Source: Raphanus sativus (taxonomy: Eukaryota; Streptophyta; Magnoliopsida; Brassicales; Brassicaceae). From it: a DNA stretch of 64,000 bases. Within the stretch, counting starts at the first letter, position 1; each line of letters begins with the position of its first letter. A program made the position numbers and the translations under genes. Positions 24,967-36,272 of the stretch are shown here, in pieces. Below the pieces are notes generated by a model that was given only the letters and a program-made list of their open reading frames with translations, was not told the DNA's origin and did no database searches. The stretch covers positions 10,230,001 through 10,294,000 of the forward strand of contig NC_079517.1 in NCBI RefSeq assembly GCF_000801105.2, given 5' to 3'.

Positions 24967-25080
24967 GATTTGCTGAGATTTTACAGCAGAGAGCGTCTCA
25001 ATTGCTGTAATCCACTGTTCTTTCTTTGCAAGAGTCACAGGGACAGAGACCAAGGCTTCTTCAAACGCCCTAATTGCATA
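24967..25080 (-). pseudogene. CCT5-like chaperonin fragment (copy 1)
   Basis: About 38 codons resemble the segment of chaperonin CCT subunit epsilon around YAIRAFxEALxSVP ... IETLSAVKSQQI. The middle is scrambled: the AENSGLQP stretch reads out of frame here but in frame in copy 2. Nothing else of the roughly 535-aa CCT5 is recognisable, so it cannot make a chaperonin subunit. Arabidopsis has a CCT-like gene, At1g67760, next to the pectate lyase (recalled), so this is probably the local remnant of that gene. Confidence 0.7.
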
Positions 25081-26126
25081 ATGCATATAGTAACCACTAT
25101 TATCGTTCACAATAATACAACGTTTCATAATCATAGCAATGGTGTCGAGCTAGGCTATAAAACCTTGCAAAGAGTGAAAGTACACAACGCGGCAGAACAA
25201 AACCCAAGACTCCATGGCGTTTGATAATCAAACCAAATATAATTAAGCATTCCTTCCAAACGACATGATTTTGTACTCAACCTCATCAAAAGATATGGCT
25301 TCACTATTGATCAAAATCAATAGAGTAGTAAACTCCTGTCGTCAAATTCTCATTAGGAGCGCCGATAAAACCATCCTTGCCAAGCTTGAGAGAACCAAAT
25401 TCACCACTTCATGTCCGATGCTTCTACCATGCAATTTCTGTGAATTTTCTACATTAGTGCAGCCTTGATATGACCTTGAAAGCCCTATACCAATGAAAGG
25501 CTCCACAATTGACGTATAAGCTTCAACTGTGACGGGGGAACTCGGGATGAGAGCTGCTTATTGACTTGTAAAAGCTTTAGAGGTGACAAATTTTCTGATT
25601 TTATGCTTTTGTTGAATCTTAAAATAGGATCCAGTGTGTTCTTGTCGAATTACAATCAAACAATTTTGGTCACACATTCTTACTATGTTATTTTTCTTTT
25701 ACATGAGTTCTTAGTCAATTCTTGGCTTGTAGCAATCTCACTGGTTTCTTCGAACTTTATCATACGAAAATCTTTCGTATAGCAAACCTGATTCAAGATT
25801 AAAGGTTTGCCAATAAACAAAAACAGCTAGCATCACACACCATTTATGAGTGTGTTTAAATTTAAGAGTGCTATGTCAACGTAACCTTCTATCATTTTGG
25901 GTTATTTCAATTTCTCATGCAAAAAGTTGCGCAGTCATCATCGTTCCTGCTTTCTTGTTTCGAGAAACACTCGCCATCTTAAAAATCGATTTAAGCACAA
26001 GCATGATCATCTCAAAATTCAAGACACATGTAAACCCAAATCGGAACATGTTTCTATAAATGCCCTCCTACACTAAAGAAACCCAAATGTCAAAACAAGT
26101 TTATAAGAAGGAGACATGTTGTTGAA

Positions 26127-27170
26127 TCAAAGCACAACAGCTAGAGATTTCGTAATGTAAAAATTATCAGTAGTCAGACCATGATCATACCACCGACCAA
26201 CTTTACCCCAAATCTGACCCCCTCTGCGTCTTTCCAGCAAAATCTCCCCAATGATTTTTGGTTTATGAAAAAACAAAACTAGTTTGCCAGCGTAACTCAT
26301 AGGCACTGGCCAACAACCACCAGCACGTCTCATCTCAACCAAAAAATCATCCAAACCTTTCACCACTCCCCAACACTTGTGCTCTGGATCATACGCTCTC
26401 ACTTCCTTGTCATCATAATCGTAAAAGTACAAAACATCATCAACAACACAAACCTTCTGAACCCAATACTTGGAACTCAGCACCTCGTCCGTTTCCCATT
26501 TGCTTTCCTTTGGGTCGTACACAAAGCTATCCCCAATACCCATCATGTACATCTTATCAGCCATCACGACCAAGCAAGGTAAAAATATATCCATCGCATT
26601 TTTCATTCCATCCTCCCACATTTGTGTTTCCGTATCGAACACCGCGCATATGACTTGATCCGTACCGTGATATCCAAAGACGTAGATTCTCCTGCCAATT
26701 ACGTCAGCGACGATACCACACAGGGGGACAGGCATCTTCGGGAGATGTTGCACAGTGTGGGATGTACAATCGATGAAGAAAGCACTCGATGTCATCATCC
26801 CACTAAACACATATATCCTCGAACCAACGGCTACATAGCTTCCATCACGAGGCATATCAGGAAGCCCGGAGATACGGACCAAGCCCTTGGGTTTTTCTTT
26901 CCCGCGGAGAGTGTACAAACAGTCATGCCTGTTGTCTGTGTCATAGTGGACAACATAGAAAAAGTGTTCAGTGCAGCCAAGCGAAGATCGTCTTGCGTAT
27001 ATCTCACGCGACGAAACGAGTGACCGGAAGTACTTTGAAACGAGGGAGGCTCTTGGATAGTCACATGCCGATACACGCGCCAAGATGTCAACCACGATGT
27101 CTTCTGGAAGTGACTTAATCGGAGACGAGGAAGGCAATTGCTTCTTCTTTGCCCTAATATTGGAAGACAT
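26127..27170 (-). CDS. F-box/kelch-repeat protein (copy 1)
   Basis: An intronless 347-residue frame. The F-box lies at about residues 18-60 (SLPEDIVVDILARV...YPRASLVSKYFRSLVSS), followed by 'REIYARRSSLGCTEHF', the linker typical of Brassicaceae F-box/kelch proteins. Kelch-like repeats follow (VAVGSRIYVFSG, VIGRRIYVFGYHG, VVMADKMYMMG, CVVDDVLYFYD). F-box proteins are substrate adaptors of SCF ubiquitin ligases and the kelch domain would bind the target, which is unknown here. The start at 27170 aligns with that of copy 2. This is a fast-evolving, tandemly expanded family in crucifers. The frame is intact and slightly shorter than copy 2 (359 aa). Confidence 0.9.
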   Translation of the reverse strand: MSSNIRAKKKQLPSSSPIKSLPEDIVVDILARVSACDYPRASLVSKYFRSLVSSREIYARRSSLGCTEHFFYVVHYDTDNRHDCLYTLRGKEKPKGLVRISGLPDMPRDGSYVAVGSRIYVFSGMMTSSAFFIDCTSHTVQHLPKMPVPLCGIVADVIGRRIYVFGYHGTDQVICAVFDTETQMWEDGMKNAMDIFLPCLVVMADKMYMMGIGDSFVYDPKESKWETDEVLSSKYWVQKVCVVDDVLYFYDYDDKEVRAYDPEHKCWGVVKGLDDFLVEMRRAGGCWPVPMSYAGKLVLFFHKPKIIGEILLERRRGGQIWGKVGRWYDHGLTTDNFYITKSLAVVL

Positions 27171-27180
27171 GTCTAGATTG

Positions 27181-28466
27181 CAAAACCCTAATTGAACGCT
27201 CTAATCGTAAAAAAATCTCTAATTTCAATCTCAAATCAACAATCTACATAATATTACAAATAATTTATATACTATATGTATATATATTAAGCGATTTTTG
27301 CTGGACCATAGGTGAAATCTTCAAAAATTGTTGTAATTTGATTGATCGACAATTTTTAATTTTTATTTATTTTAATTAGATCTAAAAACAAAAGGTAAGT
27401 CTACAACTAATTAATATCACTTGTCAAATAATCTACATAATATTACAAATAAATATATGGTAACTAATTTTTGAAATTATAGAAAGAGTATTATGTTAAT
27501 CAATTTTTATATTTATAAAATACATAAAGTAATAAATGACAAAAAATTATATAAATCGATATAGTGATTTTATATTATTATTTAAAACATTATATTTGTA
27601 TATAAATTATTATAATAACTATTAATGTCTTTTAATTTCATATATGCTTTACAAATCATTTATAAAAATGTTTATTTTGGCTTATCATATATTTTAAAGT
27701 ATTATAAGAAGTTGTGAGTCATTTATATAAGCTTATTTATTAATTTATAAAATCTATTTTGAAATTTCATGATATTAAATGAGAACTCACTTAATGGATT
27801 TTTACTTAGGTGTCTGTGAGTTTAAGAAAAATTATTATTATTTGATTTGTTAATGGATTTTCTATTTTTATTTATTTTATGAGTAAGAAAATCAGTTCTA
27901 GAATCAATTTGTATCAATATCCAAACGATCTAAATATATTGCATAAAATAATTTATGGTAATTAAATATGTGATTTATATAAAAATATATAATGCTCATA
28001 AAATCATTTTTAGTAATCAAGTACTTATAAACTATATAATATATTTCAGAAATAATTTATAGAATTGATATAATGGTTTTATATTCCTATGTAATTGGAT
28101 ATGAATATGTAGAGAATGTATAACAATTATATTGTTTTAAATTTAATCTTATTAAATACATAAAACTTTAGCTACAAATTATTTAAAAATAAAAAATTTC
28201 AAAACTATAAACCTTCAAAACTTAAGTAATCTTATTAGAAACTGAATTATGAATATTATATGTAACTAATTTTACAAATTTAAATACTAAATATCAACAG
28301 ATATTTAAAATAGTCATATCCATTTTTTCAAAAAACATTTTTTCTTAGAAAAATATTTAATAGAAAACACATATTAAATTTTTTGATGATTAAAACATAA
28401 TTTAATTTGACAAATTATAATAAATATATTGTTACAAAACATTCAAACCGGCAAAATTTGCGGGCA
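27181..28466. other. AT-rich gene-free stretch
   Basis: Very AT-rich, with no coding sequence and no recognisable ends of an element before the Helitron starts at 28467. Confidence 0.55.
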
Positions 28467-30330
28467 TCTATACTATTATTTGCGAAGTGATTTTTCACAA
28501 CGGAGCTCTCACGTTAAAAGTTAGAGCGGTTAATATCGATATTACCCTTAATGAATGAATAAATTTATTTATTAGATTAGATTATTGATTATAAATTAAT
28601 ATTATAATGTTTAGTCATAAATAGAAACGAGTTTTAAACTTTTAAAACAAGATAATTCAATAAACTGTCATAATAAAAGTTATTAAGAAATTAAAATATA
28701 TTTTAAAAATAAAAAGATAATTCTTATATATTCTGTGTTGTTAGCAGAAAAAAATAATTTTTAATGTATTTTGAAAATAAAAAAATTAAGATCTAATATT
28801 TTTGGAGAACTTAAAAATAACTTACTTGAAAAAGTATCTCAAATTATATTATAAATATTATCTCAAAAAATTATATGAAAACGTGTTTGAAAAAATACAA
28901 TTCCATGTATTTATATTTATGTTTATCTATATTTTTCTTTCTTATTTGTTACTTTTTATAATTATTAATATATATACACATATAATAATTGGATTTATCA
29001 TTAAACTAAAATATTTAAAATAGTTTAATAAAAAATAAAAAATATATTTCTATTTTTATAATGTAATCTGTCATGGGATATTTTTTTTAAGTTATTAAAT
29101 TTATTAACGATGTATATAAGCAATAACAATAAATTTATTTTATATTTTTTGTTAAAGTAATTTTGGGATATTTTGTTTTTATTATTCAGTTGCAAAAAAA
29201 TTATTAGTCATTTAAGTAGAAAAGTTAACATTTATTTGTCTTTATTTTTTCAAAATATTTTATTAGGAATGAAAATTATATTTTAAATATATTTTCAAAA
29301 AATCTACCTCCAAAAGAAAATATTTTGAAATTATTAATTTTTTTTATCTACGACAAGTACTTCATATTTGTGTTTTCTTTTCCAAACACGTTTTAAAGAG
29401 TTCCACAGAATTATGATTTTGTTTAAATTAAAATTCTTTTAAAAGACTATTATGTAAAGAAAAATGTGATTTTATTTTTATATAAAAAAGTAATTTCCAA
29501 AAGTGCATTTTAGCTATAATTATTAAAGTTTTAAAGTTAAAAGACCATTATAATTATGATTTTATAATAAAAAATATTTTTTTATAGGAAACAGAATTTC
29601 TGCCTTTAGAAATGAAAATAACAATAGATAGAAAATGTTCTTATCTTATACATTATACATTAATGTTTTGTTTGTCAACAAAGTTTTTCTGTTTGAATGT
29701 TTGTTTAGTTATTATCCTTAATATCAATACTATACTATCTTTAATGAATTTGTATATATAATTAAAACGAATTTATATTAATCATATTATTTTTTTAATA
29801 AAATAAGATAACTTATATACTGTATTTTATCTTAAATAATTATTTCTATTATAAAGGTTAAAAAATAAGATATAAAATAGTTTAAAATAAGATAATTCTT
29901 ATGTGTTGTGTTGTTATCTAAAATAATTCTTTCGCTCTCATGTTTAAATTTAGAGCGTTTAAATCTTATTATTCTTAATAAATAATTAGATTATATTTGT
30001 TAATATATAATTATCCATAAATTAAAAAATCATTAGTTTGGTATTCCTCATTATCTACAAGATTTTATATTATATTATCTAAAATATTTAACATCATATA
30101 TTTTAAAAATAAATATAATTTATGTATATATAGATATTTTAAGTTTATTTTACGTAACAAAGGATATTTTATTAGAATAAAAAAATATTGAATATCAAAT
30201 TAATATTTTGTTAGTTATTAAATATTTTTAAAACATGAGAAAAATTATTTTAAGGTTTCCGAATTTATAGTATATTTGTTTATATTTTTCTAAAAACTAT
30301 TAAGCCCGCAAGTGCGTGCAAAACAACTAG
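28467..30330 (+). mobile_element. Non-autonomous Helitron, 1.9 kb
   Basis: Starts TCTATACTATTATTTGCG after an A (28466). Ends with a hairpin (CCCGCAAGTGCGTGC region) and CTAG (30327-30330) before a T. A subterminal 5' block at about 28500-28600 (containing CTCTCACGTTAAAAGTTAGAGCG) recurs in diverged form at about 29930-30030, suggesting internal duplication or a nested relative. No Rep/helicase sequence; the one frame inside (28802-29023) is AT-driven. Confidence 0.75.
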
Positions 30331-30739
30331 TCCACTTAGTATATATAAAAGCTATAAGCATTGACCCCATATGATTAAAACCACTAATTATAATATGTCA
30401 AATCATTAATTTACAAAAATTTCAAAACTTCCAAAAATATATTTTCCAAACAAAAGAGAAATTCATACAAAATAGAAAACATATTTCTGGTTTCTGGTAA
30501 CCAGTTCAATACTGATAAAGGAACAAAGCTAAGAAAAGTGATAACTTATCCAATACACCAAAAACCAGGGAAACCACCTTGATTAAGATCCCCAACTCTC
30601 AAACCAAATCTTTTTAACAAGCTCACGACTGCTGCATTCAGTCCATGACTACATATAGTAGAGCGCTAAGAGCCTAGCTGGTGGATTTGGTGTCGAGCTT
30701 ATTTACTTCTTACAAGCACGTACAAGTTTATATGAAGGA
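30331..30739. other. Intergenic stretch before the third F-box remnant
   Basis: No gene was recognised. It may be flanking sequence of the decayed F-box copy that follows. Confidence 0.45.
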
Positions 30740-31530
30740 AGGTTCCTGCATCAAACCATAACAGTTAGAGCTTGTTTTTATTTTATGAATGAATGTAAAA
30801 TTTATTCAAGCAAAAACTTATTTACATCAAGTGCAACCGTTCTATCCTCTATTTAAAGAATTAAAAAACTGATCTAAATAAAGAGTTAACCAGCTACTCC
30901 ACTAGTTTCTTGTATTCCGAACCAAGTGATCAGACCTTCATCAAGGTATTACTGTCCCTTCCCTTGTACTGAAATCAACCCGAGTCTCATTGTCCTGTCC
31001 ACAAACCTGACCAGACAGCTAGTATCTTTAGGATGTTCTCCATGTCTTCTTGCATTCCGTTCTCTCCATACTGTATGCATCGCTGCTTGCAAAGCATACC
31101 TAAAAATAAAGGTCTTTGTTGGTGTGAGTCTCGGGTTAGGACAAGAGCATTTTGAGTGTGTTCCAGTCCGTGGTGAACTCATCCTGAAAAAGCCCTCCAA
31201 TAAGTGTTCTCCAAATCTGTCTCGAGAATCGACAACCGAAAAACAAATGGCTGCAAGATTCTTGTTCTTCATTACACAAGAGACAGGTCGTGTTGACGGC
31301 AACAGTTAGAGATTTCATAATGAGAAAAAATTCCCAGAAATCATAATAATAATGATCATCACACCATCAGGCTTTACCCTAAATCTCTCTTACCATAAAA
31401 CCAGTTTCCGCCCGCAACGCACAGTCCCTTACCACCCTACACGTCTTGTCTCAGCCAAGCCAACAAAATCGTTCCCCACTCCCCAAAAAACCTCTGCTTT
31501 GAATCATACGCTCATAACCAAAACGTGCCT
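30740..31530 (-). pseudogene. Third F-box/kelch copy, decayed and split by a LINE
   Basis: The sequence around 30740-30770 and 31312-31530 matches the 3' end of the two F-box/kelch genes (compare 31303-31530 with 26130-26400). That includes the region around the stop codon and the parts encoding the last strand. The frame is broken by several stops and shifts, and the F-box half is absent. A LINE fragment (30771-31300) interrupts it. It shows that the array once had at least three units. Confidence 0.7.
30760..31311 (-). mobile_element. 5'-truncated LINE fragment with 11-bp target duplication
   Basis: AACAGTTAGAG at 30760-30770 and 31301-31311 flanks a 530-bp minus-strand insert. It encodes the reverse-transcriptase-associated zinc knuckle (CLLCN...SCSHLFFGC) and RQIW, then, after a frameshift, the downstream RYALQAAMHTVWRERNARRHG block, all typical of the C-terminal region of plant LINE ORF2. 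The 3' end (near 30771) is A-rich but lacks a long tail. Truncated and frameshifted, so inactive. Confidence 0.8.
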
Positions 31531-31974
31531 CTAGTGTTTGAGAGATAAATAAAGGAGACAGCATCAAATTATCCCAAATGTCCGGAACTTTCATTATGTC
31601 TGAAACAGAGAAGAAGAAGCTTTTGTTTAGGTTTAAAAATTATCATGGTAATAGGACGTACCTATTGAGAATTTGGAACAACAAGTCAATTCAGAATGAA
31701 ATACTTGATGGGTCTGTCATATAAATTAGTACATGTACATGGAAAAATGAAGCAAGAAGCTAAGAAAGCAAGATGACATAACTTATGATGATAGTCCTTA
31801 TATAGATATCAGTCACTGGGTTTATCTAGCATTATAGATCATCAGCAAAGTCTTTATCTCATCAATAATAATAGCACTTGAACAAGGAAAACTGCATGCA
31901 AACCCCACAAAAACGTCTTTGTTAAAGTTTCAAGGTACTTCCAAGCAAACAACAACAACAATTCCTTTTTAAGA
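31531..31974. other. Short intergenic spacer
   Basis: No gene or element recognised between the third F-box remnant and duplication copy 2. Confidence 0.45.
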
Positions 31975-32042
31975 AACGTACTCCATATCTTTCAGTGACA
32001 AACCAATATTAAGTAGAAACAAGAACAAAACCCATAATCACT

Positions 32043-32159
32043 AATTTGCTGAGATATTACAGCAGAGAGTGTCCCAATGGCTGCAATCCACTGTTCTCTG
32101 CAAGAGCCATAGGGACAGAGACCAAGGCTTCTTCAAACGCCCTAGTTGCATACTGCATA
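32043..32159 (-). pseudogene. CCT5-like chaperonin fragment (copy 2)
   Basis: The same CCT epsilon segment as copy 1, here reading MQYATRAFEEALVSVP and the conserved MALAENSGLQP in frame before a frameshift destroys the ETLSAVKSQQI part. The complementary damage shows that each copy decayed independently after duplication. Confidence 0.7.
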
Positions 32160-32762
32160 TATTAACCACTATATATCTCGTTCTCCATAATACAACATAT
32201 CATAATCATACCAATGGTGTAGAGCCAGGCTATAGAACCTTGGAGAGAGTGAAAGTACACAATGCCACAAAACAAAACCAAAACTCCATAGCGTTTGATA
32301 ATCAAACCAATATAAGGATTCCCTCCAAATGAGCAAAGGACATGATACTGTACTCAACCTCATCATAAGATATGGCTTCACCATTGATCAAAATCAATAG
32401 AGTTGTAAACTCCTGTCATCAAATTCTTATTAGGAGCGCCTATAAAATCCTTGTCAAGGTTGAGAGAACCAAACTCACCACTTTATGCCCGACGCTTCTA
32501 GCATGAAATTTCTGTGAATTTGCTACACTAGTGCAGCCTGATGATGTGACCTTGAAAGTTCTCCTCATACCAATGAAAGGCTCCTCCATTGACGTGAGCT
32601 TCAACTGTGACGGGCGGAATTCAAATTCGGGATGAGAGCTGCTTATTGACTTGTAAAAGCTTTCAAGCTGGAAAATTTTCTGATATCATGCTTTTGTAGA
32701 ATCTTAAAATAGGATCCAGTATGTTCTTGTATAATTACAATTAAACAATTTTGGTCGCCATT

Positions 32763-33490
32763 CTTTTTTTTTTTTTTTGTTAAACAATTAAACAGTTTAT
32801 TAACTTAAAAGTTTCAAAAATCCATCAGAGGAGGAGGTGTTACAACATAGAAAAGCATCACAGTCAAAGAGATTGCCATAGCATAAGCTCAACAACAAGC
32901 AAAGTGAGCATATAAAGCATCAAAGGAAAAGATAAGGGATCTAATAGCTAATAAGATCCAGTGAACAACTCTCTGAAAGAAGGTGAGTGAGTTCTTGACA
33001 GTAAAACTTGTAGACAAGCTTATAGATACCCGTTGATATGATCACAACTTGTGCAACCAAAAGGGTTATAGACATTCCGTAACAATGGCAGAAAAGTCAT
33101 AAATCCGGAAGGTAAAGCCTTGAGTATCGGAATGCAAGCTCGTACATGAACTAGTGAAAGGGAAAACTTCAGTTGGCGACCCAATGCTCCCTGCAAAAAC
33201 TATCTTTCCCAGCTGCCACAAATGGGAAGAAAATAAACAACAATGCCATCCACTGTGACCGCACAAACCAATGAAGAGGATAACACCACTGCGTCCATAT
33301 ATCACTTCTATCATTTTGGGTAAAGACAAGATGGAGATGAACTCCCTCAGATGAAATAGTGTAAATAGTTTCATAATCCATTGTGGTTTGTGGATTCTTT
33401 CTGGAACCGCATATAACAAAAAAAAAAAGGAACGGATAAACTTTTAAAATACATGTTTTACGTAAGGAAGAAGGCACGTTTGTCCACACC
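32763..33490 (-). pseudogene. Possible retrocopy of an unknown membrane protein
   Basis: On the minus strand, hydrophobic coding-like segments occur in different frames: 33169-33489 (with a Trp-rich membrane-like part, FVRSQWMALLFIFFPFVAAG) and a stretch ending near 32943 with AQVVIISTGIYKLVYKFY and a stop. About 170 bases further on is a T run (32764-32780) that would be a poly(A) tail on this strand. This could be a processed pseudogene, but no family was recognised, no target duplication was found, and the frames must be joined across shifts. Confidence 0.3.
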
Positions 33491-33619
33491 TGGCTAAACT
33501 ATAAAGTGTGTGATGGTCCAAATCTAATCAGTTTCGTTTTATAAAATCCTTAAAAACCTAATATAACTTTGAAGCAGCAGAGAGAAGATGAGCATCAACG
33601 CAGGCTCTTAGCCTAAGAG

Positions 33620-33938
33620 CTTAAACTTACCAAACAGAGTGGAACTCTGTTTACTGCTGGTGAGGATCGAGCTATATATAGCAGCATGGGACGCAAATAG
33701 CGGGAAGCTTGCTTATTCCATACAAGATGCTCACCCAGCACGTATCATTCCTTCACTTTCGCGCTTACAAGGAATGAAAGTGAAGGTGCATCAGAAGATC
33801 CGTAGTTGGTTGCTTCTGATGGGGGATCATACGTGTTTGGGACATGCGAATGGCGGCGGCTAAAGAGAAAGCAAAACCGTTAGCCGAGACAAATACTAAA
33901 TCAATGGTTTACAGGTCTTGCCGGATCAGCTCTTAAAA
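33620..33938 (+). pseudogene. WD40-repeat protein remnant (PAK1IP1-like)
   Basis: Parts of two or three WD40 repeats are legible but in different frames. First GTLFTAGEDRAI, then, shifted, AAWDANSGKLAYSIQDAHPARI, then GASEDP with a stop and LVAS-DG, and finally, shifted again, IIRVWDMRMAAAKEKAKP with a terminal stop at 33936-33938. The order agrees with a WD40 protein of the MAK11/PAK1IP1 type (Arabidopsis At1g65030 as I recall). At least two frameshifts and one stop make it non-functional. Confidence 0.7.
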
Positions 33939-34307
33939 GTGAGAGTTTATTTGTTCTCAGAATACACAGGTTTCTTATAAAACAATAAAAATTGCTATTG
34001 ACATATGATTCTTCATCTCTCTCTAGAATTGCTACCTACATAGTTAGTTGTTAGTCGTTAGTACAGCCTTAGTGTGACCTCTTATACCAACGAACAGATT
34101 CCACTTCCACTGGGCACACAAACATCTCAAAATTCAAGACACATTTTTTTGTAAACTTGGAACATGTTTCCATTCAGTTACGTACCGGTAAGGAACACAG
34201 CATAAGAAAAAAAGAGATATACAAATGAGAGACTCTCAACTCTCAAAAACAAATCCCCCAAATCAAAACAAGTTTATAAGGAAGAGAGAGAGTGTTGCTG
34301 AATCAAT

Positions 34308-35387
34308 TCAAAGCACAACATCTAGAGATTTCGTAATGCTAAAATCACCAGCAATCAGACCATGATCACACCACTGATCAACTTTACCCCAAATCTGACC
34401 CCCATTGCGTCTTTCCAGCAAAATCTCCGCACAACAAATCTCCCCATTGATTTCATATCTATGGGAAAACAAAACCAGTTTGCCAGCGTAACTCCCAGTC
34501 CTCGTCAAATAACAACCAACGCGTCTCATCTCAGCCAAAAAATCATCCAAACCGTTCACCACTCCCCAACACTTGTGCTCTAGATCATACCCTCTCAATT
34601 CCTTGTCAGACCAATCGTAAAAGTACAAAACATCATCAACAACACAAGCCTTATGATCCCAGAACTTCGAACTGAGCTTCTCGTCCGTTTCCCATTTGCT
34701 TTCCTTTGGGTCGTAAACATAGCTATTCTGAAACTCCGTCATGTACATCTTACCAGCCATCACTACCAAGCTTCTATACGCATACACGTCACCTGGCTTT
34801 GTCATCCCATCCTCCCACATTTGTGTTTCTGTATTGAACACCAACATCGCATGTGAGTACTTTTGATCGGTACCGTGATATCCAAAGACGTAGATTCTCC
34901 CGCCGATGACGTCAGCGACTATATCAGACATGGGGAAAGGCATCCTCGGGAGATGTTGCACAGTGTGGGATGATGCACAGTCGATGAAGAAAGCACTCGA
35001 TGTCATCCTCCCACTAAGCACATATATCCTTGATCCCACGGCTACAAAGCTTCCATCACGAGGCATATCAGGAAGCCCTGGGATTAAGACCAAGCGGCTG
35101 CTATTGCCGTTGCCTTTCCAGCGGAACGTATACAAACGGTTCACACGGTCGTCCCAGTCAAAGAGAAAAACATAGAGGAAATGCTCGGTGCAGCCCAGCG
35201 AAGATCGTCTTGCGTATATCTCAGACGAAGAAACGAGCGAACGGAAGTACTTTGAAACGAGGGAGACTCTTGGATAGTCACGTCTCGGTACACGCGCCAA
35301 TATGTCAACCACGACTTCCTCCGGAAGTGACGTAACCGGAGACGAGGACGAAGATTGCTTCTTCTCTGCCCTGATATTGGAAGACAT
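34308..35387 (-). CDS. F-box/kelch-repeat protein (copy 2)
   Basis: An intronless 359-residue frame, a close paralog of 26127-27170. The F-box at about residues 18-60 (SLPEEVVVDILARVPRRDYPRVSLVSK) is followed by kelch-like strands (VAVGSRIYVLSG, VIGGRIYVFGYHG, LVVMAGKMYM, CVVDDVLYFYDW). I take the start at 35387 because MSSNIRA aligns with copy 1; the open frame runs 24 codons further upstream (35459) without similarity. It differs from copy 1 by substitutions and small indels, mostly in the kelch part, as expected when substrate recognition diverges. Predicted SCF ubiquitin-ligase adaptor, target unknown. Confidence 0.9.
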   Translation of the reverse strand: MSSNIRAEKKQSSSSSPVTSLPEEVVVDILARVPRRDYPRVSLVSKYFRSLVSSSEIYARRSSLGCTEHFLYVFLFDWDDRVNRLYTFRWKGNGNSSRLVLIPGLPDMPRDGSFVAVGSRIYVLSGRMTSSAFFIDCASSHTVQHLPRMPFPMSDIVADVIGGRIYVFGYHGTDQKYSHAMLVFNTETQMWEDGMTKPGDVYAYRSLVVMAGKMYMTEFQNSYVYDPKESKWETDEKLSSKFWDHKACVVDDVLYFYDWSDKELRGYDLEHKCWGVVNGLDDFLAEMRRVGCYLTRTGSYAGKLVLFSHRYEINGEICCAEILLERRNGGQIWGKVDQWCDHGLIAGDFSITKSLDVVL

Positions 35388-35395
35388 GTCTAGAG

Positions 35396-36272
35396 TGGAA
35401 AACCCTCTAATTGTACTCTCTAATCGGCAAAATTCAAAAACCCCTAATCTCAAACTCAAGTCAACAATTCACCTAGTATATAACATGATAATAAAATTGA
35501 TGACATGTTATATGGTTATATTTTTAAAAATTTATTATCGAACCAAAAACATTCTCTCTTTTTATTTCTATTTTTATCTCTCTCTAACCTCTCATTAAAA
35601 TCCTAATTACCATTTTTGTTATTAGGCAAATAAACCTATGAATGAATCGCAATTCATGCCCTACAATCTAATAACTATTATACAAAATGAATTATTTATT
35701 TTATTAATTTATAACTAATATTTTTTTGACGACAACTATTTAAATTTAAATAATTAATATAAATTACAATAAGATTTTCTACTAAAATTATGTTCAAAAT
35801 TATATATATCACTAAGCCAAACAATAAATTCTAATTACATTAATCTATATTATTTTCTACTATTTCTATTAAAATCATATTATATTTTTTTTATCAAAAA
35901 CCGCATGAATCACTAGTGCACCATATCATATTTTAATTCCGTCCCGCTTAAATTATCAAATCCGTCTTTTGTCGATCGACCCCAAGCCAGAGTGGTGAGT
36001 GATTCAAAGTTGAGGAAGACAAAGGCAGAGCAAGAATTACAGACAGAATCCATGATACAAGGTTGGGGAAGACAACGGAAGAGCGAGATACTTCTCCAGT
36101 AGTTTTTTCATTAGGTTAGAAGAACAACGAAGAAGGCTATATTATTCATGATCATCACAAATTCAAAAGCATATATGTTATGCAAACTCGATTTTGGTCC
36201 ATAACAGTGAAAAACAAATGTGAAGGGGAGTAGGGAATTGATATTTGATTAGAAAGCCAACAAAAACTATGA
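35396..36272. other. Intergenic stretch
   Basis: AT-rich to about 35900, then more mixed. The last part is probably the 3' UTR of the minus-strand 63-aa gene. No other gene recognised. Confidence 0.5.

Larger units (their letters stand above)
24890..27180. repeat. Local duplication, copy 1 (F-box gene plus CCT5-like remnant)
   Basis: This block is repeated at 31975-35395. Matching landmarks are the 'CATATCTTTCAGTGACAAACC' area at its left edge, the CCT5-like fragment, the 'CTTAAAATAGGATCCAGT' area near 25620 (32702 in copy 2) and the whole F-box/kelch gene. Copy 2 is longer because extra DNA lies at about 32763-33960. Confidence 0.85.
31975..35395. repeat. Local duplication, copy 2
   Basis: Homologous to 24890-27180 over 31975-32762 and about 34120-35395. 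The intervening DNA (about 32763-33960) begins with a T run and includes an unknown coding-like stretch and a WD40 remnant that copy 1 lacks. It was therefore inserted into copy 2 or lost from copy 1. Confidence 0.8.

Noticed and set aside
32735..32800. Micro-retroinsertion with CAATTAAACA repeats around a T run
   Set aside because: The left repeat is ancestral (present in duplication copy 1) and does not adjoin the T run, so the pair is coincidental.
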